NCBI GenBank assembly: GCA_019115995.1
Contig: DXCL01000009.1
Location: forward strand, 62,001-126,000
Length of the DNA: 64,000 nucleotides
Source: Candidatus Borkfalkia avistercoris
GTDB lineage: Bacteria > Bacillota > Clostridia > Christensenellales > Borkfalkiaceae
Reading direction: 5' to 3'
Part shown: positions 30,046 to 38,851 of the stretch, piece by piece
Layout of the letters: every line of letters begins with the position of its first letter
Position numbering within the stretch: the first letter of the stretch is position 1
Translations under genes and position numbers: made by a program
Notes under the pieces: generated by a model
Seen by the model: the letters and a program-made list of their open reading frames with translations, nothing else
Databases searched by the model: none
Told to the model about the DNA's origin: nothing

Positions 30046-30990
30046 TTATTTTCGTGTCTCGCCGTTTCGATATTGCCCCGGCGTTCCGCCCGTAATTCTC
30101 TTGAATACCTGATAAAAATGTGCCGAATTCAAAAATCCGCATTCGCCTATAATCATGTCCATACTTTTCTCGGTGTTCGTCATCAACTCGATTGCCTTAT
30201 AAATACGTTGTTGCATCACGTAACGCATCGGGGTCAATCCGAATTCCCGTTTGAATAGATTGATCAAAGTACACTTATTGACACACGCAAACCTTGCCAT
30301 TTCATCAAGATCGATTTTCGCTTCCAAATGGTCTGCAATAAATTCTTGTGCTCGCTTCAATGCATCGTCGCCGCTATACGGTTCTTTACACACGGTAACA
30401 CCCATTATACGAACAACACTGATAATCAACTGTTCCAAATATGCGTGTACCATATTTTCCCACAAATCTTTCTGATTGCTGATTTCAAAACGGATACAAT
30501 CGTACAACCAATTGATTTGTTCGCTTGTCGCTGCCGCATCTTCCTTTCGTAAATGTAAATACGGCGGCTGTTCCCCGTCTTTCAAAAAGGATATATCGGA
30601 TAGTCCATATACCGCAAATCCCATACTCGGCTCGGACAGAGAGTATTCGCAATGGTTGACGTGCGGATTAACTATTAAAAAATCTCCTTCTTTCAAAAAT
30701 ATTTTCTCATCATTATTCAATAAAAGATAGCCTTCGCCGGAAAGAATATAGAATAGTTCGGAAAAAGCGTGCGAGTGCGCAACGTGGGTAAACACAACGC
30801 CGCCTTCGAAACGATTCAAATATAGAATCTTAAAATTGATATGTTGATTAAATCTATTTTCAATATAATTGTCCATTGTTAAATTTTGTCCGTTTTTAGC
30901 AATGCTATTGCTATGTATATAGTATAAGTTTTTTATCTTGCTTTGTCTATCGCCAAAATTATGTATTTTGTTAGTGAAATTATATTTCAA
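30046..30990 (-). CDS. AraC family transcriptional regulator with N-terminal cupin-like sensor domain
   Basis: HAFSELFYILSGEGYLLLNNDEKIFLKEGDFLIVNPHVNHCEYS; C-term ARFACVNKCTLINLFKREFGLTPMRYVMQQRIYKAIELM...IIGECGFLNSAHFYQVFKRITGGTPGQYR. Start may be ATG 30876. Confidence 0.92.
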   Translation of the reverse strand: MKYNFTNKIHNFGDRQSKIKNLYYIHSNSIAKNGQNLTMDNYIENRFNQHINFKILYLNRFEGGVVFTHVAHSHAFSELFYILSGEGYLLLNNDEKIFLKEGDFLIVNPHVNHCEYSLSEPSMGFAVYGLSDISFLKDGEQPPYLHLRKEDAAATSEQINWLYDCIRFEISNQKDLWENMVHAYLEQLIISVVRIMGVTVCKEPYSGDDALKRAQEFIADHLEAKIDLDEMARFACVNKCTLINLFKREFGLTPMRYVMQQRIYKAIELMTNTEKSMDMIIGECGFLNSAHFYQVFKRITGGTPGQYRNGETRK

Positions 30991-31315
30991 AGAATACTAA
31001 AGAACACAACCGCTTGGTGTGTCTTTTTGAACAAATATTTTAATGTATACGCTTTATATTGCAAATACAACAAAATGCCGTTCCCCTTTTGAGAGAACGG
31101 CATCCCTATTTCATGCGGCTCTCGATATTGCTACATATCACCATTTCTCATAAAGGGAAACTGAGAGACCGCACTATAAGGTATAGTAATGTCCCTATAT
31201 GAGTTTATTATTGGTAATATGTAGCTCATTTTTATACTCCAATCAACCGCATAAGTCAATCTTTTATCTCCTCTTTCGAAGATGGTGCATTTGATAGCAT
31301 TTGAACTACCATAAA

Positions 31316-31343
31316 AAAGAGCCGCTACGCTGTAGCGGCTCTT
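31316..31343. terminator. intrinsic terminator downstream of ppdK
   Basis: AAAAGAGCCGCTAC-GCT-GTAGCGGCTCTTT hairpin with T/A tracts. Confidence 0.75.
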
Positions 31344-31466
31344 TGATTTTAGAGATATACGTCAACAATTATTTCTTCCCATTGGGATTCGCGCGTTAGC
31401 ACGTTTAGAAATTTGCGACGATACTGCTTGGCTTCTTCAAAGCTAATGGAGAAAGTCCGAAAAGGC

Positions 31467-34112
31467 TTATTTTTTGTTCTCCTTGCTTTGTTTAATAGCA
31501 GCTTGAGCCGCAGCCAAACGCGCGATGGGAACGCGGTAAGGAGAGCAGGAAACATAGTTGAGACCGATCTTGTGGCAGAACTCGATGGACGAAGGATCGC
31601 CGCCGTGCTCGCCGCAGATACCGAAGTGCATGCTCGGACGGGTCGCTTTACCCATCTGCACAGCCATATCCATGAGTTTACCTACGCCGACCTGGTCGAG
31701 CCTTGCGAACGGATCGGATTCGTAGATCTTGTTCTCATAGTATGCGGGCAGGAATTTGCCGGCGTCGTCGCGCGAGAAGCCGAAGGTCATCTGCGTGAGG
31801 TCGTTCGTGCCGAAGCAGAAAAATTCCGCTTCTTTCGCCATTTCGTCGGCGGTGAGCGCCGCACGGGGGATCTCGATCATCGTACCGACTTCGTACTTCA
31901 AATCGCTCTTTGCTTCCGCGATGAGCTTGTCGGCAACTTCGACGACGATCTTCTTGACGAACGCGAGCTCTTTCACTTCGCCCGTAAGAGGGATCATGAT
32001 CTCGGGAACGATGTTCCAATTTTTATGCTTTTTCTTGACGCTGATCGCCGCTTTGATGACGGCAGCCGTCTGCATGCGCGCGATTTCGGGATAGGTTACC
32101 GTAAGGCGGCAACCGCGGTGACCCATCATCGGGTTGAATTCGTGCAGATCCGCAATGATCTGTTTGATCTGCGCGACCGTCTTTTTCTGCGCCTTTGCGA
32201 GAGCAGCGATGTCTTCCTCCGTCGTGGGAACGAACTCGTGCAGAGGAGGATCGAGGAAGCGGATCGTTACGGGATAGCCGCCGAGCGCCTCGTACAGCTT
32301 TTCAAAGTCGCTCTGCTGCATCGGCTCGATCTTCGCCAAAGCAGCCTCTCTCTCTTCCACGGTATCCGAGCAGATCATTTCGCGGAAAGCCGCGATACGG
32401 TCGGGCTCGAAGAACATATGCTCGGTGCGGCAAAGGCCGATGCCCTGCGCGCCGAAGGAAGCCGCCTGCTTCGCGTCTGCGGGGGTATCCGCATTGGTGC
32501 GGACAGCCATTGCCTTATATTTATCGGAAAGCTCCATGATCCTGCCGAAGTAGCCGGAAGAAGTATCCGCTGCCACGGTCGGGATGCCTTCGCCGTAGAT
32601 GTTACCGGTGGAGCCGTCGAGGGAGATGACGTCGCCCTCTTTATATACTTTGCCGTTTACGGTGAACTGCTTGTTTTCTTCGTCCATCTTGATGTCGCCG
32701 CAGCCGGAAACGCAGCAGGTGCCCATGCCGCGCGCAACGACCGCCGCGTGAGAGGTCATACCGCCGCGCACGGTGAGGATACCCTGCGCATAGTGCATGC
32801 CTTCGATATCTTCGGGGGAAGTTTCCAGACGGACGAGGACGACCTTTTCGCCCTTCTTGCCTTCTTCAACGGCGTCTTCCGCGGTGAACACGATCTTACC
32901 GCAGGCAGCGCCGGGGGAAGCGGGCAGAGCCTTTGCGATGGGCGTAGCCTTTTTGAGCGCAGCCGCGTCGAACTGCGGGTGCAGGAGCGCGTCGAGCGTT
33001 TTCGGGTCGATCTGCATGAGAGCTTCCTGCTCGGTGATCATACCCTCGTCGATGAGGTCGCACGCGATCTTGATGGCCGCGGCCGCCGTGCGCTTGCCGT
33101 TACGCGTTTGGAGCATGTAGAGGTGCTTGTCCTCGATGGTGAACTCCATATCCTGCATGTCGCGATAGTGCTTTTCGAGCGTGTTGCAGATGCCCTGGAA
33201 CTGCTCGTACACTTCGGGCATGATCTCTTTCATCTTGTCGATGGGCATCGGGGTGCGGATACCCGCGACGACGTCTTCGCCCTGCGCGTTCATAAGGAAC
33301 TCGCCCATGAGCTTCTTTTCGCCCGTAGCGGGGTTACGCGTGAACGCAACGCCGGTACCGGAAGTGTCGCCCATGTTGCCGAACGCCATCATCTGTACGT
33401 TGACGGCGGTGCCCCAGCTGTAAGGAATGTCGTTCTGCATTCTGTAATAGTTGGCGCGGGGGTTGTCCCAGGAACGGAAGACCGCCTTGATCGCGCCGAA
33501 GAGCTGTTCCTTCGGGTCGGTCGGGAAGTCCTGCCCGATCTTCTCTTTATATTCTGCTTTGAACTGGTTAGCGAGTTCTTTGAGGTCGTCTGCCGTGAGC
33601 TCTACGTCCTGCGTGACGCCCTTCTTTTCCTTCATCTCGTCGATGAGCTGCTCGAAGTACTTTTTGCCGACTTCCATAACGACGTCGGAGTACATCTGGA
33701 TAAAGCGGCGATAGCAGTCCCACGCCCAGCGGGGATTGCCCGATTTTTTGGCGAGCACTTCTACGACTTCTTCATTGAGACCGAGGTTGAGGATCGTGTC
33801 CATCATGCCGGGCATGGAAGCGCGCGCGCCGGAACGCACGGAAACGAGGAGCGGATTCTCCTTGTCGCCGAATTTTTTGCCGCAGATCTCCTCCATCTTG
33901 GAGATGTATTCCATGATCTCCGCCTGGATTTCTGGATTGATCTGCCTGCCGTCTTCATAATACTGGGTGCAAGCTTCGGTAGAAATGGTGAAGCCCTGCG
34001 GAACAGGCAGGCCCATGCCCGTCATTTCCGCGAGGTTCGCGCCTTTGCCGCCGAGAAGCTCGCGCATCTTTGCATTGCCTTCCGAGAAAAGGTAGCAATA
34101 CTTCTTTGCCAT
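31467..34112 (-). CDS. ppdK: pyruvate, phosphate dikinase
   Basis: MAKKYCYLFSEGNAKMRELLGGKGANLAEMTGMGLPVPQGFTIST...GGMTSHAAVVARGMG...GICGEHGGDPSSIEFCHKIGLNYVSCSPYRVPIARLAAAQA; RBS AGGAGG at ATG 34112. Confidence 0.98.
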   Translation of the reverse strand: MAKKYCYLFSEGNAKMRELLGGKGANLAEMTGMGLPVPQGFTISTEACTQYYEDGRQINPEIQAEIMEYISKMEEICGKKFGDKENPLLVSVRSGARASMPGMMDTILNLGLNEEVVEVLAKKSGNPRWAWDCYRRFIQMYSDVVMEVGKKYFEQLIDEMKEKKGVTQDVELTADDLKELANQFKAEYKEKIGQDFPTDPKEQLFGAIKAVFRSWDNPRANYYRMQNDIPYSWGTAVNVQMMAFGNMGDTSGTGVAFTRNPATGEKKLMGEFLMNAQGEDVVAGIRTPMPIDKMKEIMPEVYEQFQGICNTLEKHYRDMQDMEFTIEDKHLYMLQTRNGKRTAAAAIKIACDLIDEGMITEQEALMQIDPKTLDALLHPQFDAAALKKATPIAKALPASPGAACGKIVFTAEDAVEEGKKGEKVVLVRLETSPEDIEGMHYAQGILTVRGGMTSHAAVVARGMGTCCVSGCGDIKMDEENKQFTVNGKVYKEGDVISLDGSTGNIYGEGIPTVAADTSSGYFGRIMELSDKYKAMAVRTNADTPADAKQAASFGAQGIGLCRTEHMFFEPDRIAAFREMICSDTVEEREAALAKIEPMQQSDFEKLYEALGGYPVTIRFLDPPLHEFVPTTEEDIAALAKAQKKTVAQIKQIIADLHEFNPMMGHRGCRLTVTYPEIARMQTAAVIKAAISVKKKHKNWNIVPEIMIPLTGEVKELAFVKKIVVEVADKLIAEAKSDLKYEVGTMIEIPRAALTADEMAKEAEFFCFGTNDLTQMTFGFSRDDAGKFLPAYYENKIYESDPFARLDQVGVGKLMDMAVQMGKATRPSMHFGICGEHGGDPSSIEFCHKIGLNYVSCSPYRVPIARLAAAQAAIKQSKENKK

Positions 34113-34274
34113 AAAAATTTTTCCTCCTGATAAAATTTGGAACCGAGAAAATTTATATAGTTCTAACGCTTCTATTTTAATATACTTTAACGCAAAATAC
34201 AAGCAAAAACAAAATATTTTTGAAATTTTTTGCAAGGATTTTGCAAGTGAAGCCCCGCCGCGCAAAAAAAGCAC

Positions 34275-34997
34275 CTATGCGGTGCCGGATAATGCGATAT
34301 ATTCCGCCAGCGCACGCACGCGCACGTCTGTTTTTGCGGTAAAATAAGCATGGAGAAGTTTGAGCGCGCGGTTTTTGCCGTCTTTGCCGATCAGCGCCGC
34401 GTCATAGGGCATGCCCGCGCACTTGCGCAAAACGCTGAGAGTGGAGAGGCTCGCACCCGCGCCGCGCGCGCACTCTCCGCAATAAAAACAGCCGCTTTCC
34501 AGATCGAAAAAGATCCTGCCCGAAAGCTCCGCCCCGCAGCCCGCGCAGGAGCCGAGGGAGAGCATATAGCCGGAAAGTTCGAGCGCTTTCAGAAAAAAGG
34601 AAATGAGCGCCTCGGCCTCGTCGCCCTCGCACATTTCCCTCAGCGCGTTGACGGCGCGCAGGAAAAGTTCTTCGTTGACGATGCCGTCGTACAGCACAGA
34701 GTCGCAGATGCCCGCAAGAGACGCCGCGGCGTAAAACTTGCCTATATCCTCGCGCAGAGGATAAAACCCGTCGGTGAGCGACGCCGAAGTGACCGTATTG
34801 TGCTCCCCTTTTTTTGCGAGCACGAATTCCGCAAAACAGAACGGCTGCGCCGCGAATTTGAGCTTCGCGCCCGCCTTTTTCACCCCTTTGAGCGCGGCGG
34901 ATATTTTGCCGTATTGCAGGGAAAATAGGGTGATGATCTTGTCGTTTTCTCCGTAATCCGCCGCCCGCAGCACGAGCGCGTCTGTTTTGTATAACAT
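34275..34997 (-). CDS. recO: DNA repair protein RecO
   Basis: MLYKTDALVLRAADYGENDKIITLFSLQYGKISAALKGVKKAGAKLKFAAQPF; CxxC...CGEC zinc motif. Confidence 0.95.
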   Translation of the reverse strand: MLYKTDALVLRAADYGENDKIITLFSLQYGKISAALKGVKKAGAKLKFAAQPFCFAEFVLAKKGEHNTVTSASLTDGFYPLREDIGKFYAAASLAGICDSVLYDGIVNEELFLRAVNALREMCEGDEAEALISFFLKALELSGYMLSLGSCAGCGAELSGRIFFDLESGCFYCGECARGAGASLSTLSVLRKCAGMPYDAALIGKDGKNRALKLLHAYFTAKTDVRVRALAEYIALSGTA

Positions 34998-35016
34998 AAA
35001 GAATTCCTCAAAAAAA

Positions 35017-35260
35017 GTTCACGCATTTCTCGCGCAAAGGCGCTGCGAAATGCCGTGAGTTTTAGGAAAACCCCAACGTTCGCCGTTTTAACAAACGGCT
35101 CTGCGTTCGGATTTTTCCTCTTCGGCGCTTTTTAAGGGCTTGCACTATTATGCATGCGCCGAATTCACCTTTCCTGCCAAAGGCCGCGCATCGCGGCAAA
35201 TCGGGGGCTTATTCCGAAAAGTGCGATTTTCGGAAACGCAAGTGATTATTTAAATAATTA
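35017..35260 (+). repeat. multi-hairpin structured repeat, copy D
   Basis: GTTCACGCATTTCTCG...GCGAAATGCCGTG stem; CGGCGC-TTTTTAAGGGCTTGCACTATTATGCAT-GCGCCG stem; AATTCACCTTTCC block; ends GTGATTATTTAAATAATT. Confidence 0.75.
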
Positions 35261-35574
35261 CGCGAAAAAGCAAAAACGACGCTTTTTGCTTTTTCACTCA
35301 ATTTGCCAATGCCTTGGCTCACGGAAAGGGTGAATTTGCGGCACTGTATAGTTTGCGTGCCCTTAAAAGTGCCGCAAAAAACAGAGCTCCCAAAAATCGC
35401 AACGCGCGCAGCGGTGTGAGATTTTTGGGAATAAGGAGCAACAAGCACATATATGCAGTGCGGCAAGTAATACGCGCCGCATGCACATCGTCGCCTTGTT
35501 GCGACGCGCGTTCGGGTTTCCCCTCAAAATCACGGAAAATCGCAGGCGTCAGCTCGCCGAGAATTTTGTGAACC
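35243..35574 (-). repeat. multi-hairpin structured repeat, copy A (with ~120-bp insertion in the second hairpin region)
   Basis: Minus-strand TTCACAAAATTCTCGGCGAGCTGACGCCTGCGATTTTCCGTGATTTTGAGGGGAAACCCGAACG...TGCGGCAC..GTGCCGCAAATTCACCCTTTCCGTGAGCCAAGGCATTGGCAAATTGAGTG, closely matching copy B. Confidence 0.8.
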
Positions 35575-35580
35575 ACAATA

Positions 35581-35811
35581 ATTTAAGGCGCGTTCCGAAA
35601 TCGCTATTTTGGATAAGCGCACTCAATTTGCCGCATACCTGCGGCTTGCGCGGAAAACGTGAATGCGGCGATCGTATAATATGAGAGCCGTAGCACATCG
35701 CCGCAGAGAGAAAACCGGACGACGAGCCGTTTTACAAAACGGCGAACGTCGGGTTTTCTTTCAACTCGGGCAAATCGCAGCATCTCTTTTGCGAGATTTG
35801 CCCGAAAACGG
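35581..35811 (-). repeat. multi-hairpin structured repeat, copy C
   Basis: Minus-strand CGGGCAAATCTCGC...GCGATTTGCCCG; GCGGCGAT-GTGCTACGGCTCTCATATTATACG-ATCGCCGC; ATTCACGTTTTCC; GCCGCAGGTATGCGGCAAATTGAGTGCGC. Confidence 0.75.
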
Positions 35812-35919
35812 TTATTTTTTCAACTGCTTATACAGCATATAATACGAAAGGCTGCCTGTTTTTTCAAACATCTTCCATGCGATCTCCGCCGTTTCGTCGT
35901 CTTTTACAAACCGTGCCAT
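35812..35919 (-). CDS. yqzL: YqzL-like small protein (35 aa)
   Basis: Below ORF-track cutoff: MARFVKDDETAEIAWKMFEKTGSLSYYMLYKQLKK*, with GGGAGG-type RBS, located between era and recO as yqzL is in other Firmicutes. Confidence 0.8.
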   Translation of the reverse strand: MARFVKDDETAEIAWKMFEKTGSLSYYMLYKQLKK

Positions 35920-35988
35920 ACTTCCCTCCCCGCGGCATCTTCCGCAAGATCAGTATGCGCACGCGGCGGGATAAATATTTATCACAAT

Positions 35989-36882
35989 TCAGCGGTCTTC
36001 TTCTCCGTACCCGAATTGCCGCATCAGGTTCACTTTGTCGCGCCAGTCGTCTTTGACCTTCACGAAAGCGGTCAGAAACACCTTTGCTTCCAAAAAACGC
36101 TCCATCTCTTTGCGGGCGAAGGCGAGCGTTTCTTTGAGCGCGCCGCCCTGCTTGCCGATGATGATCGCCTTATGGTTCGGCTTTTCGCAGATGATGTCTA
36201 CGTCTATATCGTAAATGTCTTTGTCTTCCCTCTTTTTAAATGTGTTCACGAGCACCGCCACGCCGTGCGGGATCTCTTTGTCGTATTTTAAAAGTATCTT
36301 TTCTCGCACGATCTCGCCGATCATAAAGCGCGCGGATTTATCGGACACGACGTCTTCCGGAAAGAGCGGCTCCCCCTCTGGCAGTTTTTCCGCGATGAGC
36401 TCTTTGAGCCTGCGGATATTTTTGCCGCGGCGGGCGGAAACGGGCACTACGTCGCAGTCGACGCCCGCCTCGAACAGCGCTTTCACGTCTTCCGGAATGC
36501 GCTCCTCGGGCATGATGTCCGTCTTCGTATAGGCGACGATCATCGGAACGCCGAAGGAAAGATAGTGCCGCATGAGGGAAATGTCTGAATCGAAAAGCCC
36601 CTTGTGCCCGTCATGCACGAACAGGATAAGGTCTACGTCTTTTGCGGAAGTTTCCGCCGTGCGCATCATCACGTCCGTCAGCGCGTTGTTGGATTTATAG
36701 ATGCCGGGCGTGTCCGCAAACACGATCTGCACGCCCTCTCCGTTCATAACGCCCAGGATCCTGTCTCGCGTGGTCTGCGGCTTGGGGGAAACGATGGCGA
36801 CCTTTTCGCCCACCATCACGTTCACGAGGGTGCTTTTGCCTGCGTTCGCCCTGCCGATGACGGCTACCGTTCCGCTCTTCAT
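35989..36882 (-). CDS. era: GTPase Era
   Basis: MKSGTVAVIGRANAGKSTLVNVMVGEKVAIVSPKPQTTRDRILGV...FADTPGIYKSNNAL; C-terminal KH domain. ATGA overlap with ybeY. Confidence 0.97.
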   Translation of the reverse strand: MKSGTVAVIGRANAGKSTLVNVMVGEKVAIVSPKPQTTRDRILGVMNGEGVQIVFADTPGIYKSNNALTDVMMRTAETSAKDVDLILFVHDGHKGLFDSDISLMRHYLSFGVPMIVAYTKTDIMPEERIPEDVKALFEAGVDCDVVPVSARRGKNIRRLKELIAEKLPEGEPLFPEDVVSDKSARFMIGEIVREKILLKYDKEIPHGVAVLVNTFKKREDKDIYDIDVDIICEKPNHKAIIIGKQGGALKETLAFARKEMERFLEAKVFLTAFVKVKDDWRDKVNLMRQFGYGEEDR

Positions 36883-37355
36883 ACCGCGTCTCTCCCGATC
36901 CCCATTTTCGCGAGCACGGCCTCTTCCTCCGCGCGCATTTCCGCCTTGTCTTCCTCCCGTTCGTGATCGTAGCCCAAAAGGTGGCACATGCCGTGCACGG
37001 TCAGATAGTAAAGCTCGCGCCTGAGGGAATGCCCGTATTCCTCCGCCTGCTCCGCAGCCCTCTTTTTGCAGATGACGACGGATCCGAGGAACAGCCTGCC
37101 CTCCTCGTCGAGATCGTAAGGGAAGTCTTCCTCGTTCAGCGCCTTTTTATAAATGCCGTCGAGGTTGGGAAAGCTCAGCACGTCGGTAACGGCGTCCTTT
37201 CCCCTCTCCTTCGCGTTGAGCGAACGTATCCCCTCCTCGTCCGTAAACACGAGTTCCGCCGCAAGGCGCGCATTCCCCGCGAGCCTCTCCGAAAACGCCG
37301 CCTCCACGGGCGATACGTCGAAATCTTCCTCGCATTCTATCTTCAAATTCGTCAT
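36879..37355 (-). CDS. ybeY: endoribonuclease YbeY (rRNA maturation)
   Basis: MTNLKIECEEDFDVSP...VTDVLSFP...LGSVVICKKRAAEQAEEYGHSLRRELYYLTVHGMCHLLGYDHE (HGxxHLxGYDH). Confidence 0.97.
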   Translation of the reverse strand: MTNLKIECEEDFDVSPVEAAFSERLAGNARLAAELVFTDEEGIRSLNAKERGKDAVTDVLSFPNLDGIYKKALNEEDFPYDLDEEGRLFLGSVVICKKRAAEQAEEYGHSLRRELYYLTVHGMCHLLGYDHEREEDKAEMRAEEEAVLAKMGIGRDAV

Positions 37356-38851
37356 TCTTCTTTTTCCTTTTCTTCGGTTTTTCTTTTGAGTTTGATCTTG
37401 GGATACTGTATACGGTTGTGATACACGCCCGTAAGACAGCTGACGATCGTCTCTTTGATGACGGTAAAATCTTTCATCGTAAGATCGCATTCGTCGAACT
37501 GGTCGAGATCCATGCGCTCCTCGATGATGTCTCGCACCGCGTTCTCCACCCTTGCGGGCGTGCGTTCGGGCAGAGTGCGCGAGATCGCCTCGCTCGCGTC
37601 GGCGATCATGATGATCGCCGCGATCTTTGTCTGCGGCTTGGGCCCCGGATAGGAGAAATTTTCGATGTTCAGCTCTCCGTCCGACATTTTGAGCGCCTTC
37701 GCGTAAAAATACTTGATGGGCAGCGTGCCGTGATGCTGAACGGCTACGTCTGCCAGAATTTTGGGCAGGCGCTTGGAGCGGATCAGATCGTACCCGTCTT
37801 TCGCGTGCGAACGGATAATATCGACCGAAAGCTCGGGCGAAAGCTCGTTGTGCGGGTTATAGCCCGATTGATTTTCCGTAAAATATTCCGGCTGGCGGAG
37901 CTTGCCTACGTCGTGATAATACGCCGCGGCGCGCGCGAGCGCGGTATCTTCGTTGAGCGCTATGGCGCATGCCTCCGCAAGGTGCGCCACCACAATGCAG
38001 TGGTTGAACGTGCCCATCGCCTTTTCGCGCAGCTCGCGCATGAGGGGCGCGTCGTGATCGGTCAACTCGCGCAGGCGATAATCGGTCACGCAGTTGAAAA
38101 GCACTTCGAAAACGGGCAAAAGCGCCATAAAGAGCACAGACGAGAGCACGCCGCCCTCCAACGCGAACAGCAGCGGCACGAGCATGCCCGTACCCTTGCT
38201 GTATTCGATGCACGACGCCATGATGAGAATGGGAACGCAGACGGCGAACCCCGTAAGGAAGGAGCGCAGGCGCGTTTTGACCTTACTTCCCACAAAAATG
38301 CCGATCATGCCCGCGGAGAAGGAGTAAACGGGGAAGCAGTATGCCGCCGTTTCGTACGCCTCTCCCGGCGTATAGTTCGAAAAGTGATCGATGGAGAACA
38401 TCATGAGCGCGAACACGATGTTGAGAAGGATCGCGTCTCTTCTGCCCAAAAGCATGAGGGCGAGCAGCGCGATAAGCGCCGCCGGCCTGGCGTAAACGTT
38501 GAAAAATACGCCGAAAAAGTAACTGATAATCAGGGAACCCCCCAACAGGCAGAATATGAGCTCGATGTTTTTCATCGTGGCGAGGAAAGACTTGTCCTCG
38601 AAAATATAATAAAAATAAATGACGACGAACAGGACGAAAACGCTCGCCGCAAGATAGCCGAGCGTGCTCAGATTTTCGCGGATATATGCCGCGAAAGACC
38701 CGCCGCCCTCGGGAGCCCGTACCGTATTGAAAAATATAAAAAACGCGATGATGCCGAGAAAAACAGCATAGTTGAACAGAAAGAGAAAGACGCTCTTGAC
38801 GCACTCGTCTCTGCCGAACGATTTACTTTCTGTGGTTTCGGAATACATCAT
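37352..38851 (-). CDS. 7TM-HD family phosphohydrolase (PgpH-like cyclic-di-AMP phosphodiesterase)
   Basis: 7TM segment then HCIVVAHLAEACAIALNEDTALARAAAYYHDVGKLRQPEYFTENQ...VAVQHHGTLPIKYFY; between phoH and ybeY. Confidence 0.92.
   Translation of the reverse strand: MMYSETTESKSFGRDECVKSVFLFLFNYAVFLGIIAFFIFFNTVRAPEGGGSFAAYIRENLSTLGYLAASVFVLFVVIYFYYIFEDKSFLATMKNIELIFCLLGGSLIISYFFGVFFNVYARPAALIALLALMLLGRRDAILLNIVFALMMFSIDHFSNYTPGEAYETAAYCFPVYSFSAGMIGIFVGSKVKTRLRSFLTGFAVCVPILIMASCIEYSKGTGMLVPLLFALEGGVLSSVLFMALLPVFEVLFNCVTDYRLRELTDHDAPLMRELREKAMGTFNHCIVVAHLAEACAIALNEDTALARAAAYYHDVGKLRQPEYFTENQSGYNPHNELSPELSVDIIRSHAKDGYDLIRSKRLPKILADVAVQHHGTLPIKYFYAKALKMSDGELNIENFSYPGPKPQTKIAAIIMIADASEAISRTLPERTPARVENAVRDIIEERMDLDQFDECDLTMKDFTVIKETIVSCLTGVYHNRIQYPKIKLKRKTEEKEKEE

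Noticed and set aside
31413-34130. 905-aa plus-strand ORF antisense to ppdK
   Set aside because: Shadow ORF of GC-rich codon-periodic ppdK; composition (R/H/D/V-rich) and no domains; ppdK is unambiguous.
35209-35684. Overlapping 85-, 85-, 85- and 67-aa ORFs in the recO-yqzL gap
   Set aside because: They are frames through the structured repeat; the similarity ENLGKLTPAIFRD / HKILGELTPAIFRD with 56287-56592 reflects the DNA repeat, not a protein.
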